Program-made: the position numbers and the translations under genes | NCBI RefSeq assembly: GCF_000721935.1 | Contig: NZ_KL585396.1 | Span: 18,084 to 27,673, forward strand | Reading direction: 5' to 3' | DNA: 9,590 nt | Source: Streptomyces sp. NRRL WC-3549 | GTDB taxonomy: Bacteria; Actinomycetota; Actinomycetes; Streptomycetales; Streptomycetaceae | The notes under the pieces: generated by a model | The model's database searches: none | Told to the model about the DNA's origin: nothing | What the model saw: the letters and a program-made list of their open reading frames with translations, nothing else | Part shown: one piece after another, positions 1 to 6,025 of the stretch | How positions within the stretch are numbered: position 1 is the first letter of the stretch | Layout: each line of letters opens with the position of its first letter

Positions 1-134
1 CCTTCGCCGAGCCGTTCGGGATGCACACCGAGACCGTCGACACCCCCGACGCGCTCGTCCCCGCCCTGGAGCGCGCGCTCAAGGCGGTGGCGGAGGGCAC
101 CACCGCCGTCGTCGACGTCCTCGTCACCCGCTGA
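1..134 (+). CDS. Thiamine-pyrophosphate-dependent enzyme, C-terminal end (5' part outside window)
   Basis: Only the last 44 codons are visible, read in the frame whose stop is TGA at 132-134. The peptide starts FAEPFGMHTE and ends AVVDVLVTR. This layout, with an aromatic/Gly-rich turn, a 'T.D.L..AL..A' helix and a final 'AVVDV.V' strand, is typical of the end of the C-terminal TPP-binding domain in the acetolactate synthase / benzoylformate decarboxylase superfamily. The substrate cannot be told from this fragment. The next gene starts 19 bp downstream on the same strand, so the two are probably co-transcribed. A 2-oxo-acid decarboxylase or carboligase next to an Ldh-family dehydrogenase would make sense as a hydroxy-acid/oxo-acid pathway, but that is inference. 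Catalytic residues lie outside the window. Confidence 0.7.
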   Translation, partial: FAEPFGMHTETVDTPDALVPALERALKAVAEGTTAVVDVLVTR

Positions 135-136
135 AC

Positions 137-142
137 AGGAGG
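137..142 (+). promoter_or_regulatory. Ribosome binding site of the Ldh-family gene
   Basis: A full AGGAGG lies 11 bases before the ATG at 154, just after the stop of the preceding TPP-enzyme gene. It supports the chosen start and independent re-initiation within an operon. Confidence 0.75.
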
Positions 143-153
143 CACCAGCCACC

Positions 154-1236
154 ATGACCGACCCCTCTGCCCCCGAACCGGGCAAGCCCCTGGTCCCCGC
201 CGAGGACCTGCTGGAATTCACCGCGGCCCTCCTGGAGAAGGGAGGCCTCGGCGCCGAGGACGCCCGCACCACGGCCGACGTCTTCCTGTGGGCCGCACAG
301 CGCGGAGTCGACTCGCACGGCACCGCACGCGTCCCGGCCTACCTCGATCTGCTGGCCAAGGGTGTGGCGAACACCCGGCCGGAGATCACGGTCCGGTCCA
401 CGACACCGGCGGCGGCGATCCTCGACGCCGACCGCGCGCCGGGCCCGGTGGCCCTCACCCGGGCGGCCGGAGAAGCGGTGGACCGGGCCAGGACGTACGG
501 CATCGCCACCGTCGCAGTGCGCCGCACCGTGCACACCGGTGCCATCGGCTACTACGTGTCCCGGATCGCCGAACAGGGCCTGATCGGCATCGGGTTCGTC
601 TCCGGGATGCCCAACATGGGCTACACCGGGGTGAAGGGCGCGGCGGTGGCGACCAGCCCGCTGGCCATCGCCGTACCTGCCGCGACCCACGCCCCGCTGC
701 TCCTCGACATGGCGACCGCCACCATCGCGCTGGGCAGGATCCGCCAGGCGAAGGCCAACGGCACCCCGCTGCCGGAAGGCGCCGCGGCCACCGAGGACGG
801 TACGCCGACGACCGACCCGGACCAGGCGGTCATGCCGCTGCCGCTCGGCGGAGCCAAGGGCTCGGGGATGTCGCTCGCCTTCGAGCTGCTCACCAGCGTG
901 CTGGTCGGGGCACCCATCTTCGCGTCGTTCCACTCGGACGACCCGCAGGGGCGCAAGCACCGCCAGAACGCCCTGCTGATCGCGGTGGACCCGGCCGCGT
1001 TCGGCGGCGCCGACGCGTTCACCGAGGCGGTGGACACCACGCTGGGCACGCTCAAGGGCCTTCCGGTGGCGGACGGAGCCTCGGGCGTGTTCTACCCGGG
1101 TGAGCGCTCGGCGGCCCTGTCGGCGGAGCGCGGCCGTGCGGGGATACCGGTGGCGCCGAAGGTGTGGCGTGAGCTCCTCGCGAGGGCCGACGCGTTCGGC
1201 GTCGTACCGCCGAGGCCCGTCGGCGACCCCGGCTGA
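154..1236 (+). CDS. Ldh-family (malate/L-lactate/ureidoglycolate-type) NAD(P)-dependent oxidoreductase
   Basis: This 360-residue protein matches the usual length of the Ldh_2 family. These enzymes oxidise 2-hydroxy acids (malate, lactate, sulfolactate, ureidoglycolate and others) with NAD(P) using a non-Rossmann fold. Visible family signatures are SHGTARVPAY at residues 54-63, H127 in 'RTVHTGAIGYY' (the position of the conserved 'NHFG' histidine), the 'KGAAVATSPLAIAVP' stretch around 161-175, 'ALGRIRQAKANG' at 192-203, and PLGGAKGSGM at 230-239 (usually PLGG.KG.GL). The start ATG is fixed by an AGGAGG. It probably forms an operon with the TPP enzyme before it and ends opposite the isochorismatase operon. 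Substrate is not predictable; a role with the TPP enzyme in hydroxy/oxo-acid catabolism is inference. The family call is strong, the specificity unknown. Confidence 0.85.
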   Translation: MTDPSAPEPGKPLVPAEDLLEFTAALLEKGGLGAEDARTTADVFLWAAQRGVDSHGTARVPAYLDLLAKGVANTRPEITVRSTTPAAAILDADRAPGPVALTRAAGEAVDRARTYGIATVAVRRTVHTGAIGYYVSRIAEQGLIGIGFVSGMPNMGYTGVKGAAVATSPLAIAVPAATHAPLLLDMATATIALGRIRQAKANGTPLPEGAAATEDGTPTTDPDQAVMPLPLGGAKGSGMSLAFELLTSVLVGAPIFASFHSDDPQGRKHRQNALLIAVDPAAFGGADAFTEAVDTTLGTLKGLPVADGASGVFYPGERSAALSAERGRAGIPVAPKVWRELLARADAFGVVPPRPVGDPG

Positions 1237-1244
1237 CCCGCGCG

Positions 1245-1292
1245 GTGCGCGGTGCGCGACCCGGCGTGCGGGCCGGTTCGTGCACCGCGCAC
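1245..1292. terminator. Long GC hairpin after the Ldh-family gene
   Basis: An 11-bp perfect inverted repeat (GTGCGCGGTGC at 1245-1255, GCACCGCGCAC at 1282-1292) encloses a smaller CCGG/CCGG stem at 1261-1276. It begins 8 bp after the stop codon of the + strand gene. There is no T-tract, which is common for terminators in high-GC actinomycetes. Likely terminator for the + operon; activity is inference. Confidence 0.45.
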
Positions 1293-1475
1293 GGGCGCGC
1301 GCGGCCCGGGACGGGACAGGCACGCCAGGCGCCGGGCGAGCGGCGCGCCGGGTGCCCCGAAGCCGTTCCGCCCCCGAGGGCGACAAGGCGGTGCGGCATC
1401 CCGGCACGGGACCCGCGACTGCTCCGCCTGCCGCCCCCCGGCACCGCGGGGGCCGGGGGGCGGCCTGCGGTGGCC

Positions 1476-1497
1476 CTGACCGCCCCCGGGCGGTCAG
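1476..1497. terminator. Perfect 10-bp hairpin over the isochorismatase stop codon
   Basis: CTGACCGCCC at 1476-1485 and GGGCGGTCAG at 1488-1497 form a perfect stem with a 2-nt centre. In practice this is a 9-bp stem with a 4-nt loop. The TGA stop of the - strand isochorismatase (1494-1496) lies inside the stem. Together with the hairpin at 1245-1292 it makes a two-sided termination zone between convergent operons. Confidence 0.5.
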
Positions 1498-2126
1498 ATC
1501 TCCTTGAGCAGGGCGTCGGTGGTGAGGACACGGGCGCACCGGCCTGCGGCGTAGCGCAGCGCCATGTCGTGGTCCTCCCGGGAGAAGTCGGCCACCGCGT
1601 CGGCGACGACGAACGCCTGGACGTCCCGCATCCACGCGTCGGCGGCGCTCATCAGGACACCGATGTGCGCGTAGACCCCGGTGACCACCAGCTGGTCGCG
1701 GCCCGACTCGCGGAGTACGTCCTCCAGCCGGGTGCGCACGAAGGCGCTGTACTTCCACTTGGTCAGGACGATGTCCCCGTCGGCGGGCGCGACCACCGGG
1801 GGCACGGCCAGGGCCTCGGGGTCGTCCGCCACCCCGGGGCCCCAGAAGTCGAGCTGGAGGCCGCGCTCCTCGGCGCTCTGGCCGCCCTTCTGGGCCGAGT
1901 AGACCACCGGGACACCGGCTCGGCGGCACTGCCCGATGATGCGGGTGGTGTTGTCGAGCATCCCGGTCAGCGGCTGCTCACCGGCCGGATAGGCGCCGAG
2001 GAAGTGGTTCTGCAGATCGTGGACGAGGAGCACGGAGCGTGCCGGGTCCACGGCCCAGTCGACGCGGTTGGCCGGCAGTTCGGCTCCGGTCGGCAGGGCG
2101 TAGGGAGCGATGGTGGGAAGTGCCAT
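1494..2126 (-). CDS. dhbB: Isochorismatase (2,3-dihydro-2,3-dihydroxybenzoate synthase), stand-alone domain
   Basis: This 210-residue cysteine-hydrolase-fold enzyme should hydrolyse isochorismate to pyruvate and 2,3-dihydro-2,3-dihydroxybenzoate in the cytosol, as EntB/DhbB and PhzD do. Visible motifs are LLVHDLQNHFL with catalytic-type Asp37, TKWKYSAF with Lys123, and TGVYAHIGV at 149-157, where Gly156 takes the place of the nicotinamidase Cys. DAWMRDVQAFVVADAVADFS at 163-182 is close to the EntB signature. EntB and DhbB are usually about 290-310 residues because of a C-terminal aryl carrier protein domain. Here the protein ends right after the isochorismatase domain (LTTDALLKEI), as in PhzD. 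It follows the DHB-AMP ligase gene by 36 bp. The GTC-GAC-rich coding style matches its neighbours. The symbol is used by analogy; a PhzD-like role is less likely given the ligase next door. Confidence 0.88.
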   Translation of the reverse strand: MALPTIAPYALPTGAELPANRVDWAVDPARSVLLVHDLQNHFLGAYPAGEQPLTGMLDNTTRIIGQCRRAGVPVVYSAQKGGQSAEERGLQLDFWGPGVADDPEALAVPPVVAPADGDIVLTKWKYSAFVRTRLEDVLRESGRDQLVVTGVYAHIGVLMSAADAWMRDVQAFVVADAVADFSREDHDMALRYAAGRCARVLTTDALLKEI

Positions 2127-2162
2127 GGGGGAGAGGGCCTTTCGATGCCGTGCGGAGCGGGT

Positions 2163-3833
2163 TCAGGGCTGGAGCGGGGTGGAGCCGCCGGAGGGGGCGT
2201 CGGAACGCAGACCCTTCTTGCTGACCTTGCCGATTCCGGTCTGGGGGAAGGAGTCGACGAACTCGACGAGGTCGGGGACCTTGTAGGCGGCGACACCGCG
2301 CTCGCGGACCAGCCGGCGGACGGCGGGCGCCTTCAGCGGCTCGGCGCCCTCGCGCAGGATGACGTAGGCCAGAGAGCGTTCGCCGAGGTACTCGTCGGCG
2401 ACGCCCACCAGGGAGACGTCATGCACGGACGGGTGGGCGAGGATGATGTTCTCGATCTCCTCGGGCGCGATCTTCTCACCGCCCCGGTTGATCTGGTCCT
2501 TGGCGCGGCCCTCGACGACGAGGTGACCGGACGGGGTGCGGCGCACGATGTCGCCGGTGCGGTAGAAACCGTCGGACGTGAAGGCCCGGGCGTTGTGTCC
2601 GGGGGCGCGCCAGTAGCCGCGGATGGTGTACGGACCCCGTGTCAGCAGATGGCCGTAGGCGCCGTCCGGGACCTCTTCGTCCGCGTCGTCGACGACGCGG
2701 ATCTCGTCGTCCGGGGAGATCGGCAGTCCCTGGGTGGTGACGACCGTCTCCTGGTCGTCGTCCAGGCGCGTGTAGTTGACGAGCCCCTCGGCCATGCCGA
2801 AGACCTGCATCAGCCGGCAGCCCAGGGCGGGCTCCAGACGCCGGGCCGCGACCTCGCTGTACTTGGCGCCGCCGACGAGGACCAGACCGAGGCTGGAGAG
2901 GTCGTGCTCGGTCTCCGAGGCGGCCTGGGTCCAGAGCAGGGCGAGCGGCGGCACCATACCCGTCATGGTGACGCGCTCGGCGGCCACGAGGGGGAAGGCC
3001 GTCGCCGGATCGGGACGGGGGCAGAGCACGACCGTGCCGCCGGCGTACAGCGTGCCCAGCCAGCCCGGCGAGCTCATCGGGAAGTTGTGCGCCGCGGGCA
3101 GGACGACCAGGTACCGGGTGTCCGCGTCGACGCCGCAGATCTCGTCGGACCCGCGCAGCGAGTAGATGTAGTCGTCGTGCGTACGGGGGATGAGCTTGGG
3201 CACGCCCGTCGTCCCGCCCGACAGCTGGAGGAACGCCAGGTCGTCCGGGGCAGGGCCCTCGGGCAGGCCGTCAGGCTCGCACGGCACCTCGGACAGCGGG
3301 GTGTGCTCGCCCGGCTCTCCGACGACGAACACGTGGCGCAGCGTGGGGGTGCCCGCCTTGACCTTCGAGGCGAGGTCGCGGTGGTCGAAACCGGCGTGCC
3401 TGTCGGGGATCACGTAGGCGACGGCCTCGGTGAACGAGCAGAAGTACGCGATCTCCGTCTCGCGGTGCGCGGGCAGCGCGTACACCGGCAGGGCGCCGAT
3501 GCGGAACAGCGCGAAGGCGACCTCGACGAACTCGCCGACGTTGGGCAACTGGAGGACGACCCGGTCGCCCTTGGCCATGCCGCGCGCGGCGAACCCGGCG
3601 GCCAGCCGGGCCGAGCGCTCCTCCAGGTCACGATAGGTCCACACCCGGCGTTCGGGGGCGGGGTCCACGACCGCGATCCGGTCCGGGTGGGCGGCGGCGC
3701 GCTCGGCGAGCACGGAGCCGAAGGTCTCGCCGCGCCAGTACCCGGCCGCGCGGTAGCGCTCGGCGAACTCGGCGGGCCAGGTGGGTGCGTCGGCCTCCGG
3801 GGCGTCGGTGCCGGGCGTCGGGGTGAGGGTCAC
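2163..3833 (-). CDS. dhbE: 2,3-dihydroxybenzoate-AMP ligase (stand-alone aryl adenylation enzyme)
   Basis: This 556-residue ANL-superfamily enzyme is full length for EntE/DhbE. It should activate 2,3-dihydroxybenzoate (or salicylate) as the acyl-AMP and load it on an aryl carrier protein. Core motifs in order are [16 protein letters not shown] (A3, 204-219), [10 protein letters not shown] (A4, 249-258), [16 protein letters not shown] (A5, 344-359), YRTGD (A7, 424-428), [14 protein letters not shown] (A8, 442-455) and GIGKVSKK with Lys536 (A10). The GTG start at 3831-3833 overlaps the stop of the isochorismate synthase relic (GTGA), and a GGGAG at 3841-3845 inside the relic serves as ribosome binding site. 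Selectivity positions matching DhbE Asn235/Tyr236/Ser240 read Asn250/Phe251/Ser255, a mix of DHB-type and salicylate-type residues. It is probably iron-controlled from the box at 4447-4465. Confidence 0.92.
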   Translation of the reverse strand: MTLTPTPGTDAPEADAPTWPAEFAERYRAAGYWRGETFGSVLAERAAAHPDRIAVVDPAPERRVWTYRDLEERSARLAAGFAARGMAKGDRVVLQLPNVGEFVEVAFALFRIGALPVYALPAHRETEIAYFCSFTEAVAYVIPDRHAGFDHRDLASKVKAGTPTLRHVFVVGEPGEHTPLSEVPCEPDGLPEGPAPDDLAFLQLSGGTTGVPKLIPRTHDDYIYSLRGSDEICGVDADTRYLVVLPAAHNFPMSSPGWLGTLYAGGTVVLCPRPDPATAFPLVAAERVTMTGMVPPLALLWTQAASETEHDLSSLGLVLVGGAKYSEVAARRLEPALGCRLMQVFGMAEGLVNYTRLDDDQETVVTTQGLPISPDDEIRVVDDADEEVPDGAYGHLLTRGPYTIRGYWRAPGHNARAFTSDGFYRTGDIVRRTPSGHLVVEGRAKDQINRGGEKIAPEEIENIILAHPSVHDVSLVGVADEYLGERSLAYVILREGAEPLKAPAVRRLVRERGVAAYKVPDLVEFVDSFPQTGIGKVSKKGLRSDAPSGGSTPLQP

Positions 3834-4209
3834 AGGGTCGCTCCCACAGCGTTGAGGAAGGTACGGAACTCGGCGCCGGCCTCCGCGGTCTCGGCGTCGG
3901 GTGAGGGCCGGGCCACCACACCGGCACCGGCGGACAGCACGTGCCCCGCGTCAGGCCCGGGCAAGGTGATCAGGGGGTCCTCGTGCAGGGCGGGCGCCCG
4001 GCGGACGGACCGCGGGACCGGCAGTGCGGGCGCGCCGTCGGGTGCGAAGGGGAGCGCGCCGACGCCCAGGGGCGCGGGGTCGCCCGTGCGCCGTCGTGCG
4101 TCGAGGAGCTCACGCACGCGCAGGGCCACCGGGCGGGTGCCGTGCGGCACCTCGGCGGTGGTCCCGCTGCCGAGGAAGGTGCGGCGCCGGGGTCGTGGAG
4201 GGCGCTCAC
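3830..4209 (-). pseudogene. dhbC: Isochorismate synthase relic lacking the catalytic core
   Basis: The frame open from about 4261 to TGA at 3830-3832 holds two pieces of an isochorismate synthase (EntC/DhbC normally ~390-400 residues). The first piece (about 4183-3980) begins RTFLGSGTTAEVPHG and includes LGVGALPFAPDG and LPVPRSVRRA, the family's N-terminal layout. The second piece (about 3943-3830) contains [15 protein letters not shown] and ends [12 protein letters not shown], matching the family's extreme C-terminus ('AGAGIV..S.P..E...K..T.L...G'). The ~265 residues between them, which in EntC carry all catalytic and Mg-binding residues, are missing without loss of frame. The likely original GTG start (4207-4209, 'VSALHDPGA') is in another frame, implying a second, small frameshifting deletion. 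The GTGA overlap with the ligase gene is kept, so the remnant may still act in translational coupling. Confidence 0.75.
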
Positions 4210-4289
4210 GGGACCCGGGACTTCCGGATGCCGTCGCGCACGGAGCCGGCTGCCCGCACACCGTCCAGGGCGGCGCCGGGGAGGAAGGA
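4206..4289 (-). pseudogene. Possible 3' remnant of a lost gene upstream of the isochorismate synthase
   Basis: In the frame ending at TGA 4206-4208, about 27 codons have the strong GC third-position bias of real genes here; they begin SFLPGAALDG and end RDGIRKSRVP. The stop overlaps the probable old isochorismate synthase start as GTGA, the same arrangement seen at 3830-3833. No start or upstream coding similarity was found, and the family was not recognised. It may be the tail of a gene deleted during decay of the cluster, or chance. Confidence 0.2.
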
Positions 4290-4446
4290 ACGAGCTGGGC
4301 GCCATGGCCTGAAATCTCCGTGTGCGTCGCGTGTCGATGGCTGTTCCGGCTCGGCGTCCCGGCGGATCGCCGGAGGAGGCAACGTACATGACGCCGTTTC
4401 AGGGCATGACGAAGTCCGGGTGCCCGCCAGAACCGGGCTTTGGGGA

Positions 4447-4465
4447 TTAGGTTAGGCTACCCTTA
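4447..4465. promoter_or_regulatory. DmdR/IdeR-type iron box
   Basis: TTAGGTTAGGCTACCCTTA matches the actinobacterial iron-box consensus TTAGGTTAGGCTAACCTAA at 17 of 19 positions. DmdR1/IdeR bound to Fe(II) represses siderophore genes at such sites. It lies about 240 bp upstream of the relic start and is well placed to control the - strand dhb block. A - strand -35-like TTGCGC is at 4474-4479, but no clear -10 could be assigned. Confidence 0.8.
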
Positions 4466-4840
4466 TGCGGTTTGCGCAAGGGGGGTGCCGGGAGCAGCCG
4501 AATCCCGCCCGTGCGAAAGACGGCCGGCGGGAGGGCGGTTGATTCCACGGGCGGGCATGGGCGTCCGCTGCGGGCGGTCGGCCGCGATCCGTCGGCCGGG
4601 TGGGCCTGGGTGCGTACGCGGTGCGGCGAGTGCCCCTGTGCGGGACCACGGCCGAGGCCGGCGGCCAAGGGGCCCGGCCCTCCTGGAACGGCCGGACGGC
4701 CCGCTGTCGGCGCCCCGCGCGGCCGCTGCCCGGAGCCCGGTCTTCGCCGAAGCGGTGGCCCGAGCCGCGCCGGCGCCGTCGGGCGGGGGGCGTGCGCGGG
4801 GGCGTCATCGAGTGCGGCGGGGAAGGTCCGGCTCCGGTCG
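4466..4840. other. About 375 bp with no supportable gene
   Basis: The open frames here, on both strands, are rich in Arg, Pro, Gly and Ala, with no recognisable motif, no convincing ribosome binding site and no fit to local codon use. A 25-codon frame starting ATG at 4465 right after the iron box was considered and not accepted. The stretch may be the scar of genes lost from the siderophore cluster. Confidence 0.5.
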
Positions 4841-4930
4841 GCCTCGGGCGGCCCCGCGGGCATCCGGCTCTGGGTGGCCCCACAGGCGCCCCGCCTCGGG
4901 CGGCCCTGCGGGCATCCGGCCTCAGGCGGA
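4841..4930. repeat. 26-bp tandem repeat, about 3.4 copies
   Basis: Units start at 4841, 4867, 4893 and 4919. Units 1 and 3 begin GCCTCGGGCGGCCC and agree over 28 bases except one. Unit 2 is diverged (GCTCTGGGTGGCCC...). Unit 4 is partial (GCCTCAGGCGG) and contains the TGA stop of the FBP-domain gene at 4922-4924. The array therefore lies directly after, and slightly inside, that gene's 3' end. Confidence 0.8.
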
Positions 4931-5416
4931 CAGGGTGTCCAGGAAAGCGGCCAGCTTGTCCCTGGTCCGTCCGATCTGCTCCTCCACGGTCAGTGACTCC
5001 TCGAAACGCCGGCCGGACGCCGGCAGCTTCTTGCCGCGTACGTAGAGGGAGCAGTCGAGGTCGGTGCAGATGTATATCCCCACCGAATTGCCGTCCCGGC
5101 CCGCCTGTCCCCGTTTGCGGGCGGTCATCAGCGAGACCCCGTTGCCCGGGTGGGTGGTCAGACAGACCGAGCACATGCTGCGGTGCAGGAAGCCCCGCGA
5201 CTGCGACGGGAAGCGCAGGGTGATGCCCACGAGCTCTCCGCGCCGTTCCGTGACGATGTAGCTCCTGTCCGGTGCCGAGAGGTCCCGCCACCCCAGGAAG
5301 TCGAGATCGTCCCAGGGCAGCTCCTCCATGTCCCGGGGGAGGGGCAGGCGCTTCGCCTCCCCCTTCGAACAATTGACGAACGATGTGCGGATGTCCTGCT
5401 CACTGAGGGCTCTCAT
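4922..5416 (-). CDS. FBP-domain (FusB-like treble-clef zinc) protein
   Basis: The product is about 164 residues. It has two Cys pairs, CSVC and CTDLDC (C84, C87, C119, C124 if numbered from the upstream GTG at 5422), spaced as in the treble-clef zinc finger of FBP / elongation-factor-G-binding C-terminal domain proteins. FusB/FusC of that group bind EF-G and help free it from ribosomes, giving fusidic acid tolerance. Typical stretches are LSEQDIRTSFVNCSKGEAKR at the N-terminus, DLDFLGWRD, 'CLTTHPGNGVSLMTARK' and GIYICTDLDCSLYVRGK. The ATG at 5416 (MRALSEQDIR) is preferred over GTG 5422, though neither has a clear Shine-Dalgarno. Actinomycete members are mostly uncharacterised, so fusidic acid resistance should not be assumed. 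It stands alone behind the Nudix gene and has its own promoter-like spacer. Confidence 0.8.
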   Translation of the reverse strand: MRALSEQDIRTSFVNCSKGEAKRLPLPRDMEELPWDDLDFLGWRDLSAPDRSYIVTERRGELVGITLRFPSQSRGFLHRSMCSVCLTTHPGNGVSLMTARKRGQAGRDGNSVGIYICTDLDCSLYVRGKKLPASGRRFEESLTVEEQIGRTRDKLAAFLDTLSA

Positions 5417-5433
5417 GGGCACGAGGCTAAAAC

Positions 5434-5452
5434 TGCCTACACACCTTAGGCA
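5434..5452. promoter_or_regulatory. Inverted repeat TGCCTA-N7-TAGGCA upstream of the FBP-domain gene
   Basis: A perfect 6-bp inverted repeat, 19 bp overall, lies 18 bp before the ATG at 5416 in the short, locally AT-richer gap between the Nudix and FBP genes. Its position suits an operator or 5'-leader element. It does not fit the iron-box consensus well; the regulator is unknown. Confidence 0.4.
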
Positions 5453-5489
5453 AATGATTAAGAGCTGTAGGGAGTGTGGGGCGGCGGGG

Positions 5490-5978
5490 TCAGCCGGCCG
5501 CGATGGGCAGGTGGTGCGCCGGGGGATGCGCGATGCCGAGATCAGGCCGCCAGACGGCCAGGATCTGGGCGGAGGGGTCGAAGAGGGCGCCGGGCAGGGA
5601 CTCGGCCCCGCTCCACCGCCAGGTGCTCACCAGATGCGGTTCGGTCACCTCGGGGACACCGGACTCCACCGTGACCAGCGCCCCCATGGTGATGCGGTTG
5701 ATCCCCGCGACCACGTCGTGCAGCATCGCGAAGACCGTCACCGCGCTCTCCGGGACGTCCAGCCCGGTCTCCTCGCGCAGCTCGCGCGCCGCGGCGGCGG
5801 CGACCGACTCGTGCGTCGGGTCGACCTTGCCGCCGGGCAGTTCCCAGGTGCCGTCCCGGTGCCTGCCGAGCAGGATCCGCCCCTGCCCGTCCTGGACCAC
5901 CACCCCCACCCCGAACGCGGCTTGGGCGAGCGGCGGGCGGGTGTTGCGGGTGAGGGAATCCCCGTTGCCGGTGGTCAT
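5490..5978 (-). CDS. Nudix hydrolase
   Basis: This 162-residue protein should hydrolyse a nucleoside diphosphate linked to X. The core stretch has WELPGGKVD at 45-53 and ARELREETGLD at 64-74, giving the REUxEExGU helix with Glu66, Glu69 and Glu70 for Mg binding. The loop between Gly50 and Glu57 has six residues rather than the canonical five (Gx6Ex7RE). The ATG at 5978 follows GGGAGAAG at a good distance. An alternative ATG at 6023, two bases after the NAD-kinase-like stop, would add 15 residues. It is the third gene of the SPFH operon, which suggests a nicotinamide-nucleotide or related pyrophosphate as substrate, but the sequence does not decide this; 'housecleaning' nucleotide hydrolysis is equally possible. 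Confidence 0.9.
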   Translation of the reverse strand: MTTGNGDSLTRNTRPPLAQAAFGVGVVVQDGQGRILLGRHRDGTWELPGGKVDPTHESVAAAAARELREETGLDVPESAVTVFAMLHDVVAGINRITMGALVTVESGVPEVTEPHLVSTWRWSGAESLPGALFDPSAQILAVWRPDLGIAHPPAHHLPIAAG

Positions 5979-6025
5979 GTGCGGCTTCTCCCAGGGTCGG
6001 CAGGTGGCGTGCGCGGTGGTCATCC

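Noticed and set aside
124..1929. 601-codon - strand open frame over the Ldh-family gene
   Set aside because: Arg/Gly-rich shadow with no recognisable domain; the + strand frame has clear Ldh motifs and an AGGAGG.
3940..3980. Engineered in-frame deletion scar in the isochorismate synthase
   Set aside because: No recombinase-site or primer-like scar sequence is visible at the junction; the sequence has native composition.
1245..4391. Very long + strand open frame (over 1000 codons) opposite the dhb genes
   Set aside because: It is the complement of the GC-biased isochorismatase and ligase genes. The peptide is Gly/Arg/Val-rich with no motif, and the - strand genes have full family motifs.
4465..4542. 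Small ORF starting at the ATG next to the iron box (about 25 codons, MRFAQGGC...)
   Set aside because: No ribosome binding site, no hydrophobic or other feature, and no codon bias; probably chance.
4447..4863. Open frames on both strands in the gap 4466-4921 as remnants of siderophore genes
   Set aside because: Pro/Arg/Ala-rich with no family motif that I could recognise.
4841..4930. CRISPR-like array
   Set aside because: The 26-bp units abut with no spacers and vary between copies; it is a simple tandem repeat.
5441..5465. Second iron box upstream of the FBP-domain gene
   Set aside because: TTAGG and a distant TTAAG are present, but the central part does not match the DmdR/IdeR consensus.
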